Positions 1-10,917 of a stretch of DNA of 64,000 bases are shown here, piece after piece. Below the pieces are notes generated by a model, which was not told the origin of the DNA, made no database searches, and worked only from the letters and a program-made list of their open reading frames with translations. The number at the start of each line of letters is the position of its first letter. Position 1 is the stretch's first letter. The position numbers were made by a program, and so were the translations under genes. This stretch comes from Diphasiastrum complanatum (taxonomy: Eukaryota; Streptophyta; Lycopodiopsida; Lycopodiales; Lycopodiaceae): assembly GCA_029204225.1 (NCBI GenBank), contig CM055099.1, positions 55,055,848-55,119,847 on the forward strand, read 5' to 3'.

Positions 1-1039
1 CTCGCAGGGCAGCCTTACGATGCCAGGCCAAACTACATAGTACTCATATCTACATGGATGACGACCTTACCTATATCCAAGTGGAGGAAAGGTGTAAAGC
101 CTTCCTGGAAGCTAAAGCATTGGGGAGACGAGCAATTTACAGAGATGGCTAGGTTCGATATCCAGCAGCTCCCAAAAATAGGGAGTTGGGCCCCCGGGTA
201 TGGGAGCATCCTGGGGCCCAACCCACACCGCATACGGATTGGGGTGTGGAACTGTAATGGTTTTCGGCAGCTGGAGATTTGACTGGTTTCATTGCTGAGA
301 GAGATTTGCTGTTATGGAGACTCACGAGAGCCAGGAGAGAGGTCTTCATACATTTCCGGGATATAGATGGGATTTAGCATATAGACCAGAGACTAGATCC
401 ATGACTGGGAGAGGCTCAGGTGGAGTTGGTTGCTTATACAGGGAGTCCCTTCGTCCTATCATTGAGTGTATCAGACATGACGAGCATGCACGTTATATTG
501 AGCTCCATATTGATAGGCACGACATTGGGTTGGATAGAGATCTATTCATTGCAGCCTGTTACTTTCCTCCAGAGTCTTCTTCCTTTGCTGACGGTACTGG
601 CTCACCTTTTTGGATCTTTCTATGGATGTTGTTAGATATGGAAAGCAGGGACATATAATTCTCACTGGGGATTTTAATGCTAGGACATCCTCACGACAAT
701 CGGATTTCCATGATGTTACAGATCATCTTCGCTTACGGGCACTTGATGAAGACAACTTAGGAGTTACTAGGACATCTGACGACAGTTTGGGACCTATTAC
801 CACATATGGGGAGTACTTGCTGCAGCTAGGACAAGCTCATGAGCTAGCTATTTATAATGGCCTAGCCTGCTGGTCTGATTCTGTTATGTATACATGTCAT
901 CCTCATAGTGGAGGTCACAGTGTTGTTGAACACCTCATGGGGTCACCATCCTTCATTCCACGTATATCTGATTTTCATATCACTCACACTACTCTTTCTG
1001 ATCACTCCTTCCTATCCTACAATCTTGGCATTATTTAGA
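1..1039 (+). pseudogene. Decayed LINE-type endonuclease/exonuclease/phosphatase (EEP) domain
   Basis: Three overlapping plus-strand frames (58-282, 314-658, 610-1038) carry the EEP signature in order. A WNCNGF strand opens the fold (~258-276), ETH is the catalytic Glu motif (~317-325), ACYFPP follows (~553-570), then TGDFNAR (~664-684) and a terminal SDH (~1000-1008). EEP nucleases of this type nick target DNA for LINE retrotransposition. At least two frameshifts break the domain, and no LINE reverse transcriptase follows in the next kilobase. The 5' end lies outside the window. A host EEP phosphatase is possible, but the decay and surroundings favour a retroelement or an EEP pseudogene. Confidence 0.7.
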
Positions 1040-2065
1040 GTCACAATTGTCCTCCCATCCCACACTTCACCATGTACCCATATATGCCTTTAACCCTTTG
1101 TGTAGACCCCTCTACCAGGGATCTCTAGCCTCGTTACTTCATCATTCCCCACACAACAGTCCATTAGAGTCACAAGCTTCCTTCCTCACCACTTCACTCC
1201 ACACCGCTGCCTCGCTGGCCACCTGAGTTGGGCCCCTCCAAACTTGAGTACATTGACCAAAAGTTAAAAAACTCTCCCCCATTATGAGTTGGGCCCCTTC
1301 AAACTTGAGTACATGGACCAAAAGCTAAAAAATGCTTCTTGGGTCCTCAAAACCATATACATTGTCCCAACTTCATTAAATATGGTGTAGACCCATGAAG
1401 TCACACAATCCAAGCCTAGAGAAAGCTCTATACTCGCCATACTATCTTTGGAGAAAATTCCACCCAAGGAGAAAATAAATTCTGATGACCCTAACAGCTG
1501 TCTAGGGTATACCCTCTGGTACCTCGACTTCGTAGTCAAAGCATCAACAAAGAAATCTTCATTAAAGGACAAATAGGACAAATAGTGACTTCTATGGGGG
1601 GTCCATAGGGCAAGTGACCTTCTTCTCCAATTATAAAGTCTACTCATTGGAAGACCAACTATAATCAAGAGATCCCATGAAGGACTAGGACTCCAATGAT
1701 TCTTTAAAGACGCTGTATTGAAGCAACATACATGAATAACATGTGTAGCTCGAATTGAAGTGGGATACATGGTGGAAGATGTAGACATATAGTTAGTAAC
1801 AGACTTCATACAAGTAGAGGACAGTTACAACTTGCACAAGCAGATGTAGAGTAAGCAACATATCTTGTCCAAGTAGCACATTCATGCTAATTGTAAGTAT
1901 ACTTCCGATTAGCTGTTTGTTTGTAATCTAATGCTTGATGATAAAAGGCACTAAGAGGATATTAACCAGTGTAAATGGAGCTCTTGACTTTGTGATTAAG
2001 AAACCCCAAGTACGAAAATTCAGTATCAGTAACTCAAAAACTAGTGTCGGAATCAAAGCAGAAAT
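1040..2065 (+). other. Decayed continuation of the EEP region, no intact gene
   Basis: Plus-strand frames between about 1140 and 1600 still read in short stretches (for example VGPxKLEYMDQKLKN near 1290-1335) before stops, so the ancestral reading frame probably continued past the EEP domain. The 175-codon minus-strand open frame at 1282-1809 has no recognisable domain and overlaps this decayed sense sequence. Nothing else is supported here. Confidence 0.35.
1225..1345. repeat. 61-bp tandem duplication
   Basis: Two adjacent copies begin with GAGTTGGGCCCC at 1225 and 1286, each followed by an AAACTTGAGTACAT..GACCAAAAG core. They differ at several bases. The unit lies in the decayed coding sequence downstream of the EEP domain. 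Confidence 0.8.
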
Positions 2066-2290
2066 TTAGGGTTTTTGATCACAACGCAAGAAAAAATGGT
2101 GATTGAGCTGTGTGTTTTGAATACCCAGGACATCTTCTACAGATGTGCTATGTGCTGGTATCCTGGATAGCCTGAACCTTATGAGGATCAAGGCGAATAC
2201 GCCCATCGCAAATAAGAAACCCAAGAAATTCAATCTCAGCAATGGCGAAAGAACATTTAGACAATTTGGCAAACAAATGATGGTGAATGA
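2066..2290 (-). pseudogene. Ty3/gypsy reverse transcriptase fragment
   Basis: Read on the minus strand from about 2282, one frame gives the gypsy RT segment that follows the YxDD motif: HHLFAKLSKCSF, then EIEFLGFLI, then a GRIRLDPHKVQAIQ-like stretch. A TAG at 2148-2150 interrupts it. The frame and family match are clear, but the fragment covers only ~45 diagnostic residues. No LTR, integrase or catalytic RT motif remains. It lies upstream of the BUD31 exon, possibly inside one of that gene's introns. Confidence 0.8.
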
Positions 2291-2330
2291 GCAACTAAGC
2301 CATTCTGAATTTTTAGCAACCAAAGAACCA

Positions 2331-3059
2331 TAGTTGCCATTTCCGGAATGGAACATGTTCCAGAAAGCGTTCTGTTCCGGAACTTGACCCAAAAAAACTA
2401 AAAAATACGTACTTTTTTAACAAAAAAAGCGATACTGACTTCAACATGATAATAGGACACTAGAACAATGATATAAAGATCTCCTAGAAAGTACCAAAAG
2501 AGAAGGGAAAGAAGATGTCTTCCTAAATCAGGAAAACTTAAATTTGCAGTGTAGAATGTTGAATATGAAATCCAAAAATGCACTCAAAAACCAAGATTTG
2601 TTCCCTGTAAAGAAAACTTGAGTAAAGAAAAAGGAAATCAACGTGATCCCGGAAATCCTATTAGGGTTTCCCGGAACGTGCGCTATTTTTTTTTTTTTGG
2701 TTTTCTTTTCCAAAAAAACAGATTTATTGGTGTGCGAAATTGTTTAGACAGAATGTAAATTCTTTCTCTTGTTAATATTTTTTTTAGGCCATTTAGTGGT
2801 TTATTTTTGGACTTTTATGAGAAAAATTAATAATTAAAAAAAAAGCGATCCAGACAGCGTTCCGCTGTCCGGAATGCTGGCGATCCGGAACGCTCCTTCC
2901 GGATTGCTGTTGCAGCGGAACGTGATCCACTGCAACATTGATTGCTACGTAGATAAAAAATCACGCAGGTTATACCATTTTTTTTAATTCATTCTTGCTT
3001 TGTCAAATCAGTTTCAGTGTTGTATTGATAATTCAAGATCATTTTCTTTATCTTTGCAG
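2331..3059. other. Intron-like or intergenic stretch rich in CCGGAA motifs
   Basis: No coding sequence is recognised. The stretch has many TTCCGG/CCGGAA words (around 2340, 2373, 2648, 2668, 2870, 2886, 2898) and homopolymer A and T runs. The last ~30 bases before 3060 are pyrimidine-rich and end in TTTGCAG, a standard plant 3' splice site for the exon that follows. Confidence 0.5.
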
Positions 3060-3215
3060 TCTGGCTATGAGAGGCTATGCTGCCTGAGATGTATACAACC
3101 TCGTGATCATAACTTTGGGACGACATGCGCATGCCGCGTACCAAAGCATCTGAGAGAGGAAAAAGTTATTGAGTGTGTTCACTGTGGTTGCAGAGGATGT
3201 GCAAGCGGAGATTGA
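3060..3215 (+). CDS. BUD31: BUD31/G10 splicing factor, terminal coding exon (partial gene)
   Basis: The exon starts at 3060, directly after the TTTGCAG acceptor, in phase 0, and ends at TGA 3213-3215. Its 51 codons match the C-terminus of plant BUD31 almost throughout: [41 protein letters not shown] and the ending CASGD. This part holds most of the conserved zinc-binding cysteines of the ~145-residue protein. In yeast and animals BUD31 is a nuclear spliceosome component joining around the activated complex. The preceding ~94 residues should be encoded by upstream exons, none of which I find in 1-3059, so the preceding intron is probably long and transposon-filled. There are no stops or frameshifts, unlike all its neighbours, which suggests purifying selection. 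An intronless retrocopy is unlikely because an intron-exon boundary is present. A lone exon fragment moved by duplication cannot be excluded. Confidence 0.88.
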   Translation, partial: SGYERLCCLRCIQPRDHNFGTTCACRVPKHLREEKVIECVHCGCRGCASGD

Positions 3216-5075
3216 TTTCTGTAAGACATTATTTTCAGGGTTTAGTAATCTTCATGCAAAATTAACTTAGTAGTTTCAATACAAAAGAAAATATCTTCTT
3301 GCTGTGCCCCCCATGAGCAAAACCTATGCTGCAATTTCACAAGTTCCCAGGTTGGGTTAAATTCTCCAAATATGTCGAAGTTGGGCATTCTTATATGACA
3401 ATCTCTTAAGCAAAGTTTTTTCCAATATATTACGTCAGTTTGAAAATTGTGCTTATTCACAAAAAAGTGTTAACTACAGTTACATAGATTGTGACATTAC
3501 TTTCTACAGTGTTGAATCGTTTGCCTTAAATTATTGGCAATTTAGAGTTTTTAAAATTGCCAACAATTTGCATGTATGGCTTTGCTTCTGTTGTTCTTTT
3601 GAACATGATCATTGCAATGAACCAATTGTTTCTATTTGGCGTGGCTGTATGTCATATGTATGATATGCACAAAACCTTTCAATATGCCCCACACCTTCCA
3701 TTCGTAAAATTGATGATGTAGTCTAGCTTTGCTTCATAGTGTGGGCATTCTTTCAGGATATTTTGAAAAAAGAACCACTAAAACAGTTGAACAAGAATCA
3801 AGAAAGGGATCCAAACTAAATATTGTCAAGCTTCGATAGCCCGTCCAAACACGAATCATAGAGGAGGCACCGTCTCAAGCTCATTGCCAAGTATGCTAGC
3901 AGAATGTGTCTTCAAGGCTGCCTCCAATATATTGCCTTGTTTAATTCATCTCATGGCTTTTCTTACCAATGTGATGGTATTATCGACAACAGGACCAAAT
4001 AGGTAGGACATTCTCAACAAAAAAATTGGAGCTTTTTCTTGCCACTTAATGGGAAAATGCATTGCAATGGTTTGTTGGATAGTTACGACTGAACGAGTTC
4101 ACCATATGGAACTCACAATGTGATGCCTTTCTTTCGCGATATTGGCAAGAATGTTGACGCAAGGATGCCTTGGCTGAGATTAGATTTAATGCTAATTATT
4201 TTACATCAAACGCGTGATGGTTTTAACGAAGTGACTAATAGCAAGCCCATTCAAAGTATGGAGCTTTGCATGCATTTTTGCACCTTGAGTGTAATATGAA
4301 GCAAAAACTAAGAACAATATTACATGATCAAAGTCATAGTGAAGCAAAGGAAAAAACCACTCGAAACCACCAAACAATCGACTCAAACTCACTATTGATC
4401 TACAATATTTATGAAATTGTGTGACCTATTCAAACTTTCTTTTGAATAAAGTTCAATAAACACAGAGTATTTCTCGAGTCAATAGACAGAGGAAGATCAC
4501 CGAATATATGGATTGTGCTTATAACATGCGCAACTTTGGTAGGCATTCATGCTTTGGGCTTTCAGCATGTGACCGTCGAAGTTGGGCTTTATAGATACCA
4601 CTGTAAAGATTGCCAAGTGTAGATTCTTAAGATCTTGTTGCATGCACCAGGAGGAGTACTGTGGAGCCAAACCACCCAACCAAGTAGGAACTGAAAGTCA
4701 ATCTCCAATCAACTTCACCCCCAACCACGATGACCAGATAACAGTGAGTATAATGTTAGAAATAAATGACTATGCTAAAGTTAATCCATAGGTTACTTTG
4801 ATCCAAAAGGTCGAGATTTGTGTAACCATGGGTATTTAGTTATTTAGGCCATGTTAAGTTTGTCTTAATTTGTGAGGGACCCAATTCTGGTCATGTACTG
4901 CCTCAAGGGTCTTTAGAGGTCTAATTTGGTTTAGGGGTCCCAAGTCAGTTTTTTTTTTTTTTAGTTTACAAACAGAATGTATCCCGGAGGCTAAATTTTC
5001 ATTTTTTTTTTGTCCAAAATCACGATTTTTGGCCGTTTACCTTTTTAGGTTCCAAAGAAACACGAAGCGATAAGT
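3216..5075. other. BUD31 3' flank and AT-rich intergenic DNA
   Basis: The start of this stretch should be the BUD31 3' UTR, but I see no canonical AATAAA within the first ~500 bases. Short frames at 3242-3460, 4201-4392 and 4497-4791 show no domain. Long T runs occur near 4950 and 5005. At 4975-5035 a GTATCCCGGAGGCTAAATTTTC segment recurs, diverged, near 6210. Confidence 0.5.
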
Positions 5076-5290
5076 TGTTGGAGGGTTTGAAGATCCCAAG
5101 GCAACCCTAACTCTAGTTAATAAGTGACAGGGATTTGGCACCCTGTGTGTGTAAGTCCAACCCGATGCATTAGAGCCCTTTTTGGACTCAAAAATGGCCT
5201 CGTCCTTGTCTAAACAAGTTCGTTAATCATAATTAGTTTGGTGGTAATCAATCCTACGTGGAACCTTTACCTTGGGTTACCACATAGGGT
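5076..5290 (+). repeat. 5' end of a gypsy-family LTR (fragment)
   Basis: It begins TGTTGGAGGGTTTG and contains TTAATAAGTGACAGGGATTTGGCACCCTG..TGTAAGTCCAACCCGATG. This matches, in opposite orientation, the LTR termini ending at 25160, 35557 and 35990. No PPT precedes it and no matching 3' end is evident. The right limit is approximate. Confidence 0.65.
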
Positions 5291-6419
5291 GAGCAAGAGT
5301 TAAGGGCTAAATGTAGGTCCCATCATCCATAGACTTTTGTAGGTACTTTGTAAGGCAAGACTAGGATAATCATTGCCTTGGTTCCAATAGGACAACATGT
5401 AGGGCTCTAGGTGGGACATAGAGTTGCAGGCCTCATTTAATGCCCAAGTACATTTCAAATTTGAAAATTGCTTATGAATTTTATTCAACCCACTTTTGTG
5501 TCCCCCTTCACATTCAAACTAAGACTACATCACTTTCATTAGCCTTTCACATACCAAATAATTTATCTTATTCAATGTAACTTAAATGATACCTCTGAAT
5601 TGGTCCAAGGCAGTGCTCAAGCTCCTTTTTTTTGCAAGTCGGTTGGTCGCCTACAGTTTTTTAAATCAATCGGTTTTTTCTTTTTCAACCTCCAAATTCC
5701 TACGACTTTCAAAGTTGGCCGTTTTTTGCATTCAATTCAAAAGAACACTTGCAAATTGTTTATTGAAAATTTTGTAGGAAATTAATTTGTGCAATTTGAA
5801 ACTTGGTATAAAATTAAAATAGTCTACAACCCTCAATAACAAGCATAAATTTGAAGTACTTCAAGCTAAGTTTGCCAAAAGATATCCAAAGAGTAATGCT
5901 ATACTTTCTAAAAGTCAACATAAAATGTAAGTGAATAAATAAAATATGTCAAGTATTCCAAAAAATTTCTTCTTATTTTTGCATCAAGGAGGTTTTTAGA
6001 CTTTTGGCTTCCTGCTTGTTTCAAACTCAATCCGTAAATTTTAAAACCAGCCGGTTGGTGGTTGAACTTTGCCGGTTCTCTGTGAGCACTGGTCCAAGGA
6101 AAGTAAATTTTCATTCTTTATGTGAAATTGCTAATTTAGGACCACATGACATTTAGCCGTTTCACTTTATTAGAAAGCCCAAAAACACGTTTAGGAGCAA
6201 AAAACAAAAATGTATCTCGGAGGCTAAATTTTCGTTTTTTTTCGTCCGAAATCGCGATTTTGGCCGTTGCACTTCATCAGAAGGCCAAAAGAAGGGTTTC
6301 GGAGCAAAAAAAAACAAAACAAAAAAAATAATTTGGGATCACGCAAGGGCGCAGCCAGGGAAGGTTTGACCAAGTGAAGAACCAGAGATAAACAATTGAG
6401 CAATCATTCTATCTCTGAA
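5291..6419. other. Non-coding, transposon-derived sequence
   Basis: No gene is supported. The segment at about 6146-6330 (TCTCGGAGGCTAAATTTTCG, then TTTTGGCCGTT) repeats the segment at 4975-5035 and probably derives from the same retroelement. The last ~70 bases lead into the chromodomain remnant. Confidence 0.4.
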
Positions 6420-6540
6420 TGCTTGATTAAGTGGAAGGGACGGACTGAGGATGATGATTCATGGGAACGGGTTGAAAGAATAAAGAAGAACTTCCTTGGT
6501 TTTCGCTTCTGAGGACAAAAGTGGTTAAAGGGGGGAAGAA
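6420..6540 (+). pseudogene. Gypsy chromovirus chromodomain C-terminus and polypurine tract
   Basis: One frame from 6420 reads CLIKWKGRTEDDDSWERVERI and then FLGFRF before TGA at 6510-6512. KWKG plus a tryptophan ~12 residues later (SWE) is the core of integrase-fused chromodomains of plant chromoviruses, which direct integration to marked chromatin. GGTTAAAGGGGGGAAGAA (6523-6540) is a polypurine tract ending exactly where a TGTTATGTCC LTR starts. The rest of pol is absent to the left. Confidence 0.8.
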
Positions 6541-6962
6541 TGTTATGTCCATGTCAATTATGAGGGATCCGAAATAATTCCTAACGTGGATAGTCGGTCA
6601 CTCCAGTTGTATGTGGTTATTAGTTATGCCTCGTCATTCCGGGTGTGGTGATAAAGTAATTAATAATCATATGAGGGCCCAGACCTATATTTGGACATAG
6701 GAGCACTTGCATTGTGTTTGACTGCTATAATGCAAGAATAGGAGATCAATAGCTTATTATAGGATTACATGGGGATCTTAAGGGGATTATTCTCTCCTCT
6801 TGGAGAGAATATATACCATGGAAACTCGCCCATCTTCCTATTGGAATTTCAGATTCATGAGCCAGAATCTTCTCCTCTCTTATATTCATTCACTGTGGCT
6901 AGGGGGCGAAGTGGCTAGGGTTTTGACTAGCCATTTCCTTTGGTTGGTAGTTTATGCTCCAC
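6541..6962 (+). repeat. 3' LTR of a gypsy chromovirus
   Basis: It starts TGTTATGTCC immediately after the polypurine tract, as chromovirus 3' LTRs typically do. The right end is set near 6962 (..CTCCACA). It could extend up to ~6979, where copia sequence resumes, and no target duplication can be checked because the 5' half of the element is missing. Confidence 0.65.
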
Positions 6963-6979
6963 AGGTGTCCTGTTGATTT

Positions 6980-7163
6980 GCATGTGACATGATTCTTGAA
7001 GATTTTCACTTGGCGATCGTTACATAGCCCCACTATCAATCCACCAAGTGTCTCTTGAATTGCCATTGCTTGCATGTGATAGGATTCTTGAAGATCTTCA
7101 CTTGGCGATCGTTACATAGCCCCACTATCAATCCACCAAGTGTCTCTTGAATTGCCATTGCTT
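6980..7163. repeat. 92-bp tandem duplication inside a copia protease gene
   Basis: Two adjacent 92-bp copies start at GCATGTGA (6980 and 7072). On the minus strand each contains the copia protease stretch WWIDSGA followed by a stop, so the duplication repeats the catalytic site of a dead copia gene. Compare the intact version in the related copia at 17190-17220. Confidence 0.85.
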
Positions 7164-7579
7164 GTTGGTGAGGATGTAGATGCCATCAAGAATAGATCTC
7201 CTCCATCCTCCTCCTCCTCATGTGCAAGGTTTCCTTGTTTTTCCTCCTCCTCTTGTGCTCTTTGCCTCTTGTAACATTCGGATGCATAATGTCCCTTCTT
7301 TCCACAAAAGAAGTATTTTTGCTATGAATTGTCCTTTGCGAGGCTACCTCCCTCAAGAGGTCATCACTAACATTCATTTTGATGCTATGAAGTGCTAGTC
7401 TTGCCTTCTTCTTGTATCTAACCAATTCCTGTCCTTCAAGAGGCTCATCCTTCTTCTAGGACAATATCAAAGAGGTCTTGGAGCACTAAGAGTGACTCCA
7501 TACTCACTTTCCATATTGAGTAGTTTGTAGAATTCAACCTCTCACTAGATCCAAGAAGGAATCCACCAATGGTTCTCAT
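7164..7579 (-). pseudogene. Copia gag-protease remnant (copia F)
   Basis: Minus-strand gag starts at ATG 7579-7577. It reads SERLNSTNYSIW-type sequence through RYKKKARLALHSIKMNVSDDLLREVA, the UBN2/gag domain of plant copia. It then jumps by internal deletion to the CCHC knuckle (FFCGKKGHYAS; its first Cys is Tyr) and on to the protease start. It is closely related to the plus-strand gag at 16278-17100. It has frameshifts and lacks the middle of gag, integrase and RT. It ends at the 92-bp repeat, beyond which a chromovirus LTR has truncated it. Confidence 0.85.
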
Positions 7580-8322
7580 CTCCCTAATGACTTGTACTAC
7601 TTATGTACTTGTTGGCCCTCCCTAAGCTCTTTTCCAAAATTTGCCTCAGTTCACAAAGACACAAGTGGCAAGATCTCCTGATCTTGATTCATAAGAACTT
7701 TTAGGAAGGTTTCTACAAAATAATGCTCAAGAAAATTGAAATTGATTTGAACCTAGAAACTTACAAAGGTTTCACTTTGTCTTGATTACCTCAAATTTGA
7801 CTTCTAGTCCTATCTTTGGACTTCTAGTCACAATTCTTACACTCCCTCACAAAGCTGAAATGAAGATTAGATGAGATTCTATTTAAGACTTATCAAATCC
7901 TATCAACTTTCACCATTTTTGGACAAAAATAATTACTCAATCTTCCTCACACTTCTTGATGTACTTTCAAGACTTGTAAATCGCTTTTAAAAGACTGATT
8001 TCAGCCTATATTATTTAGATCTCATGAACCAAGTCAAATCTAATTAATGCCACTCAATCTTGGTAGCTTTTCCTAGGATTAGCGCCAAAAATCACATCAA
8101 GAATTCAGAAAATGGATTTGATGAATCAAATGAATATTATGCATTAAATGTAGGTTCAGAGGTGCCTACATGTGTGGACAGTACAGATTTTTATCCCTAC
8201 CAAGTTTGGAATCAAATCCCCTCACCAAAGTTGAGATTCTAGCTCACCCTCTCAATACTAGGTTTTAGCACCAATACTTGCTAAAAATGGATTTGCATTT
8301 GATCAATGGTTAAGCCCTTGTA
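7580..8322 (-). other. Copia F untranslated leader
   Basis: This lies between the primer site and the gag start of copia F. It is colinear, in reverse, with the leader at 15525-16277 of the copia at 14824, including the shared segment around an ACATGTGTGGACAGTAC-like motif (8170 versus 15680). No ORF is supported. Confidence 0.65.
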
Positions 8323-8338
8323 CTTGGCTCTGATACCA
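8323..8338 (-). other. Copia F primer binding site (initiator tRNA-Met type)
   Basis: The minus strand reads TGGTATCAGAGCCAAG, complementary to the 3' end of plant initiator methionine tRNA, directly next to the LTR end at 8339. This is the usual copia minus-strand DNA primer site. Confidence 0.9.
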
Positions 8339-8989
8339 TGTGAAAGAAATGTACTTTAGGACCATAAATGGATCTTAAAAAAATCCACAAGGGTGATTGA
8401 ATGCTTGCTTAACAATCTATCAAAAATACCAGACACAAAAAGTTGATCTAGATTGGCAACCATTGATCATAGATGTAGATCCGAGTTCACACATGTGAAA
8501 TGAGGCCTGCTATACGACGTGCAAATAGAGATGGAAGGCTGAATCACTTTGGTTGCATTAGAATCACAAAATCACAAAGTACATAGTGGAGTAGCTCGAG
8601 ATTGCCAATGACCTCCAAAAATAATCTATCTTCTCAGAGATGGAATACATAGCAAAAGTGACTTCCTTTGTAAATTTAGGTGAATTTCTAGCATGTAATA
8701 AGAAAGTTAACTTTGCTTTGTTGCCCTAATTTGCAACCCTAGCCTCTTCCTAGAGTCATGCCAAGTAGGTGGCTAGTTGGTCAATTTTCACCTTGAATCT
8801 AGGATGTAGGTCTTGTAAACTAGGAATCACTAGCAAATTGACTTGACCAGCTCATTAGACTTGATCTAACCTATAGCATGGTAGGTTTCCCACGTGGATC
8901 CATGGCCTCACATGTGTGGGACCCACTTATGTACATTTTACATGATTTTTAATCAAGCTAGATTTGCCAAGTTTTTGTAGTTCTTCACA
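8339..8989 (-). repeat. 5' LTR of copia F
   Basis: On the minus strand it starts TGTGAAGAA at 8989 and ends CTTTCACA at 8339, next to the primer site. It belongs to the same family as 14824-15508. It carries CACATGTG palindromes near 8495 and 8920. The matching 3' LTR is not present. Confidence 0.85.
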
Positions 8990-9349
8990 AATCTCACTCT
9001 CACTCATAGTAGCTCAAGATCCATGAGAGTAGAAATGATGAAACATGATTGGACCTCTAAAACATCACCTCTTACTATGGACCATTTTGGTGCACCTCAC
9101 TTCATAATTGGCCCATATTGGCAAATGAGATCAAGAGGTGCTATGTCACTAATCCTCTAGCATCAAGCCAAGTGAACCTACACTACCACGAGCTAATCCA
9201 GCTCTAATTTTGGCCTAATCTTATTTACAAGTGTACAATGAGTGGTTTTGAAAGAGGACCCCCAAACCTCAAGATAGATGGCTTTTACAATTTTACACTT
9301 ATAACATTGTAAGGTGACCTCCTTCACCAAAAATAAGCAATAATCTTGA
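8990..9349. other. No recognisable feature
   Basis: This is flanking DNA of copia F with no open frame of interest and no repeat that I can match elsewhere in the window. Confidence 0.4.
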
Positions 9350-9860
9350 TGACGAACAAATTAGAACTTCCTAAATGGGTTATGAAGTGGATAGCCCTTC
9401 AAGAGTTTGACTATGAGTTAAAGAGCAAGCCCCCTACGTTATAAGTGCTAAATGATTGCATATGTGAGCTAGGAAATATGAGCATTGAGGGCAACGATTA
9501 GGAGGATGACCCATTTAAACAACCATATACATTGGATGCTTCAATAATTCATAACGGGTTTGAGACATCAGTTAATAACGTATCCATCTCAAATTACAAG
9601 CACTAAAATTCTCCCTTATAGGAGACACCATCTACAAGAAAGGAGTAGAGAATATATATTGAACCCCATCAAAGCCAAATGTATATTAGAAGAATGCCAT
9701 GGTTTAGCCTATGGAGGTCACCTCATTGGTCAACTACCATGACAAAAATTTGTACAAGCAAGGTAATGGTGGTCCATGCTATTCAGATGTGCACACATAT
9801 GTGAAGAGCTATGATATGTGCCAACAAATAGACACATGGTCCATAACTTGAGTGTTGAAG
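9350..9860 (+). pseudogene. Gypsy RNase H end and integrase zinc-finger fragment
   Basis: Plus-strand frames read WVMKWIALQEFDYELKSKPPT (end of the RNase H/connection region). After ~200 bp of decay comes the integrase HHCC region: ILEECHGLAYGGHLIGQ, WWSMLFRCAH, then a Cys near the PTN..HMVHN segment. Several stops and at least one frameshift interrupt it. No catalytic integrase core follows, so the piece is truncated near 9860. Confidence 0.75.
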
Positions 9861-10862
9861 AATTCTTACAAAGCATATTGTTAATGTTAGAAGTACTATA
9901 TAATGAAAGGGCAATGGCCCTCTTGAATGAAAAAAAAAATGGGAGAAAGAAAACTACGACTTCAAGACCACAAAATTTAGCGAAACACTGACAAACTTAG
10001 GCCATGAGTATAACATAATGAAATAATAATTGTATTGTACAGGCTGATTTTCCTACGTGTGGCTACCCGACTAATCCATGTAGCTAGTTACGGGACGAGT
10101 GCCCGGTTGATATGTCAACCTTGTGATAGCATTGAAACACTATTCAATGTATGGTTTGATAACACTAAAAAGAAAGCTCAAGTAGTTGAGTTATATCAAT
10201 AGAAACCTTATAAAAAATATGGAGAGATTGAACATTTCTCACTAAGGAGATTCATGAGCTACCTAATGAAGAACTTGATTTTCTTGAAAGGAATTCAAAA
10301 GAATGACCACAATAACATTTGGTCAAAGATTGGCCTCCATGGCTCAATGCCACTTTGACACCCTATATTGTTCAATTTTTTAGGGAAAGAAAAGTTAAAA
10401 GAAAAAACTATAGAGATAGCATATGCCCAAGCCACACATCAATAAGACTTCTCCCCATAACTATAGATAGAGCATATGCCCAAGCCACACATCAACACAC
10501 TGCTTTCAAATGTTAAGACTTCTCCCCATTGTACATTTCTCACATAAAAGAAAAGTGAGAAATCATGGCTATGAATTTTTCAATAATTAAGAATCGAAGG
10601 AGAAGGAAGATAGAGAAGAGGCCACCAGCCTCTCAAAAGAAGACTATGCTGTGGAGGACCTTATCTACCCTAAGACAAATGGAGAGAATGAAAAAAACTG
10701 AGAAGGAAAAGAGTCCAAGGAATTGAAAACAACTATAGGTAGGCACGACAAAGGGTACTTTGGCCATGGGACAAATAGTCAAAATGAGGTTGCCTGACAA
10801 CAACAAAAAAGCTAGCACAAGTTAGGATAAGGAAAGAGGCAAGAGTGTTCTACACAAAAGAT

Positions 10863-10917
<55 letters not shown>

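Noticed and set aside
1282-1809. 175-codon minus-strand ORF
   Set aside because: It overlaps decayed plus-strand sequence continuing from the EEP domain, shows no domain and is probably a shadow frame.
3242-3460. Minus-strand ORF just downstream of BUD31 as a small neighbouring gene
   Set aside because: No domain, no typical start context and AT-rich. It most likely lies in the BUD31 3' flank.
6980-7163. CRISPR-like direct repeats
   Set aside because: Only two long adjacent copies without spacers, in a plant retrotransposon. No array is present anywhere in the window.
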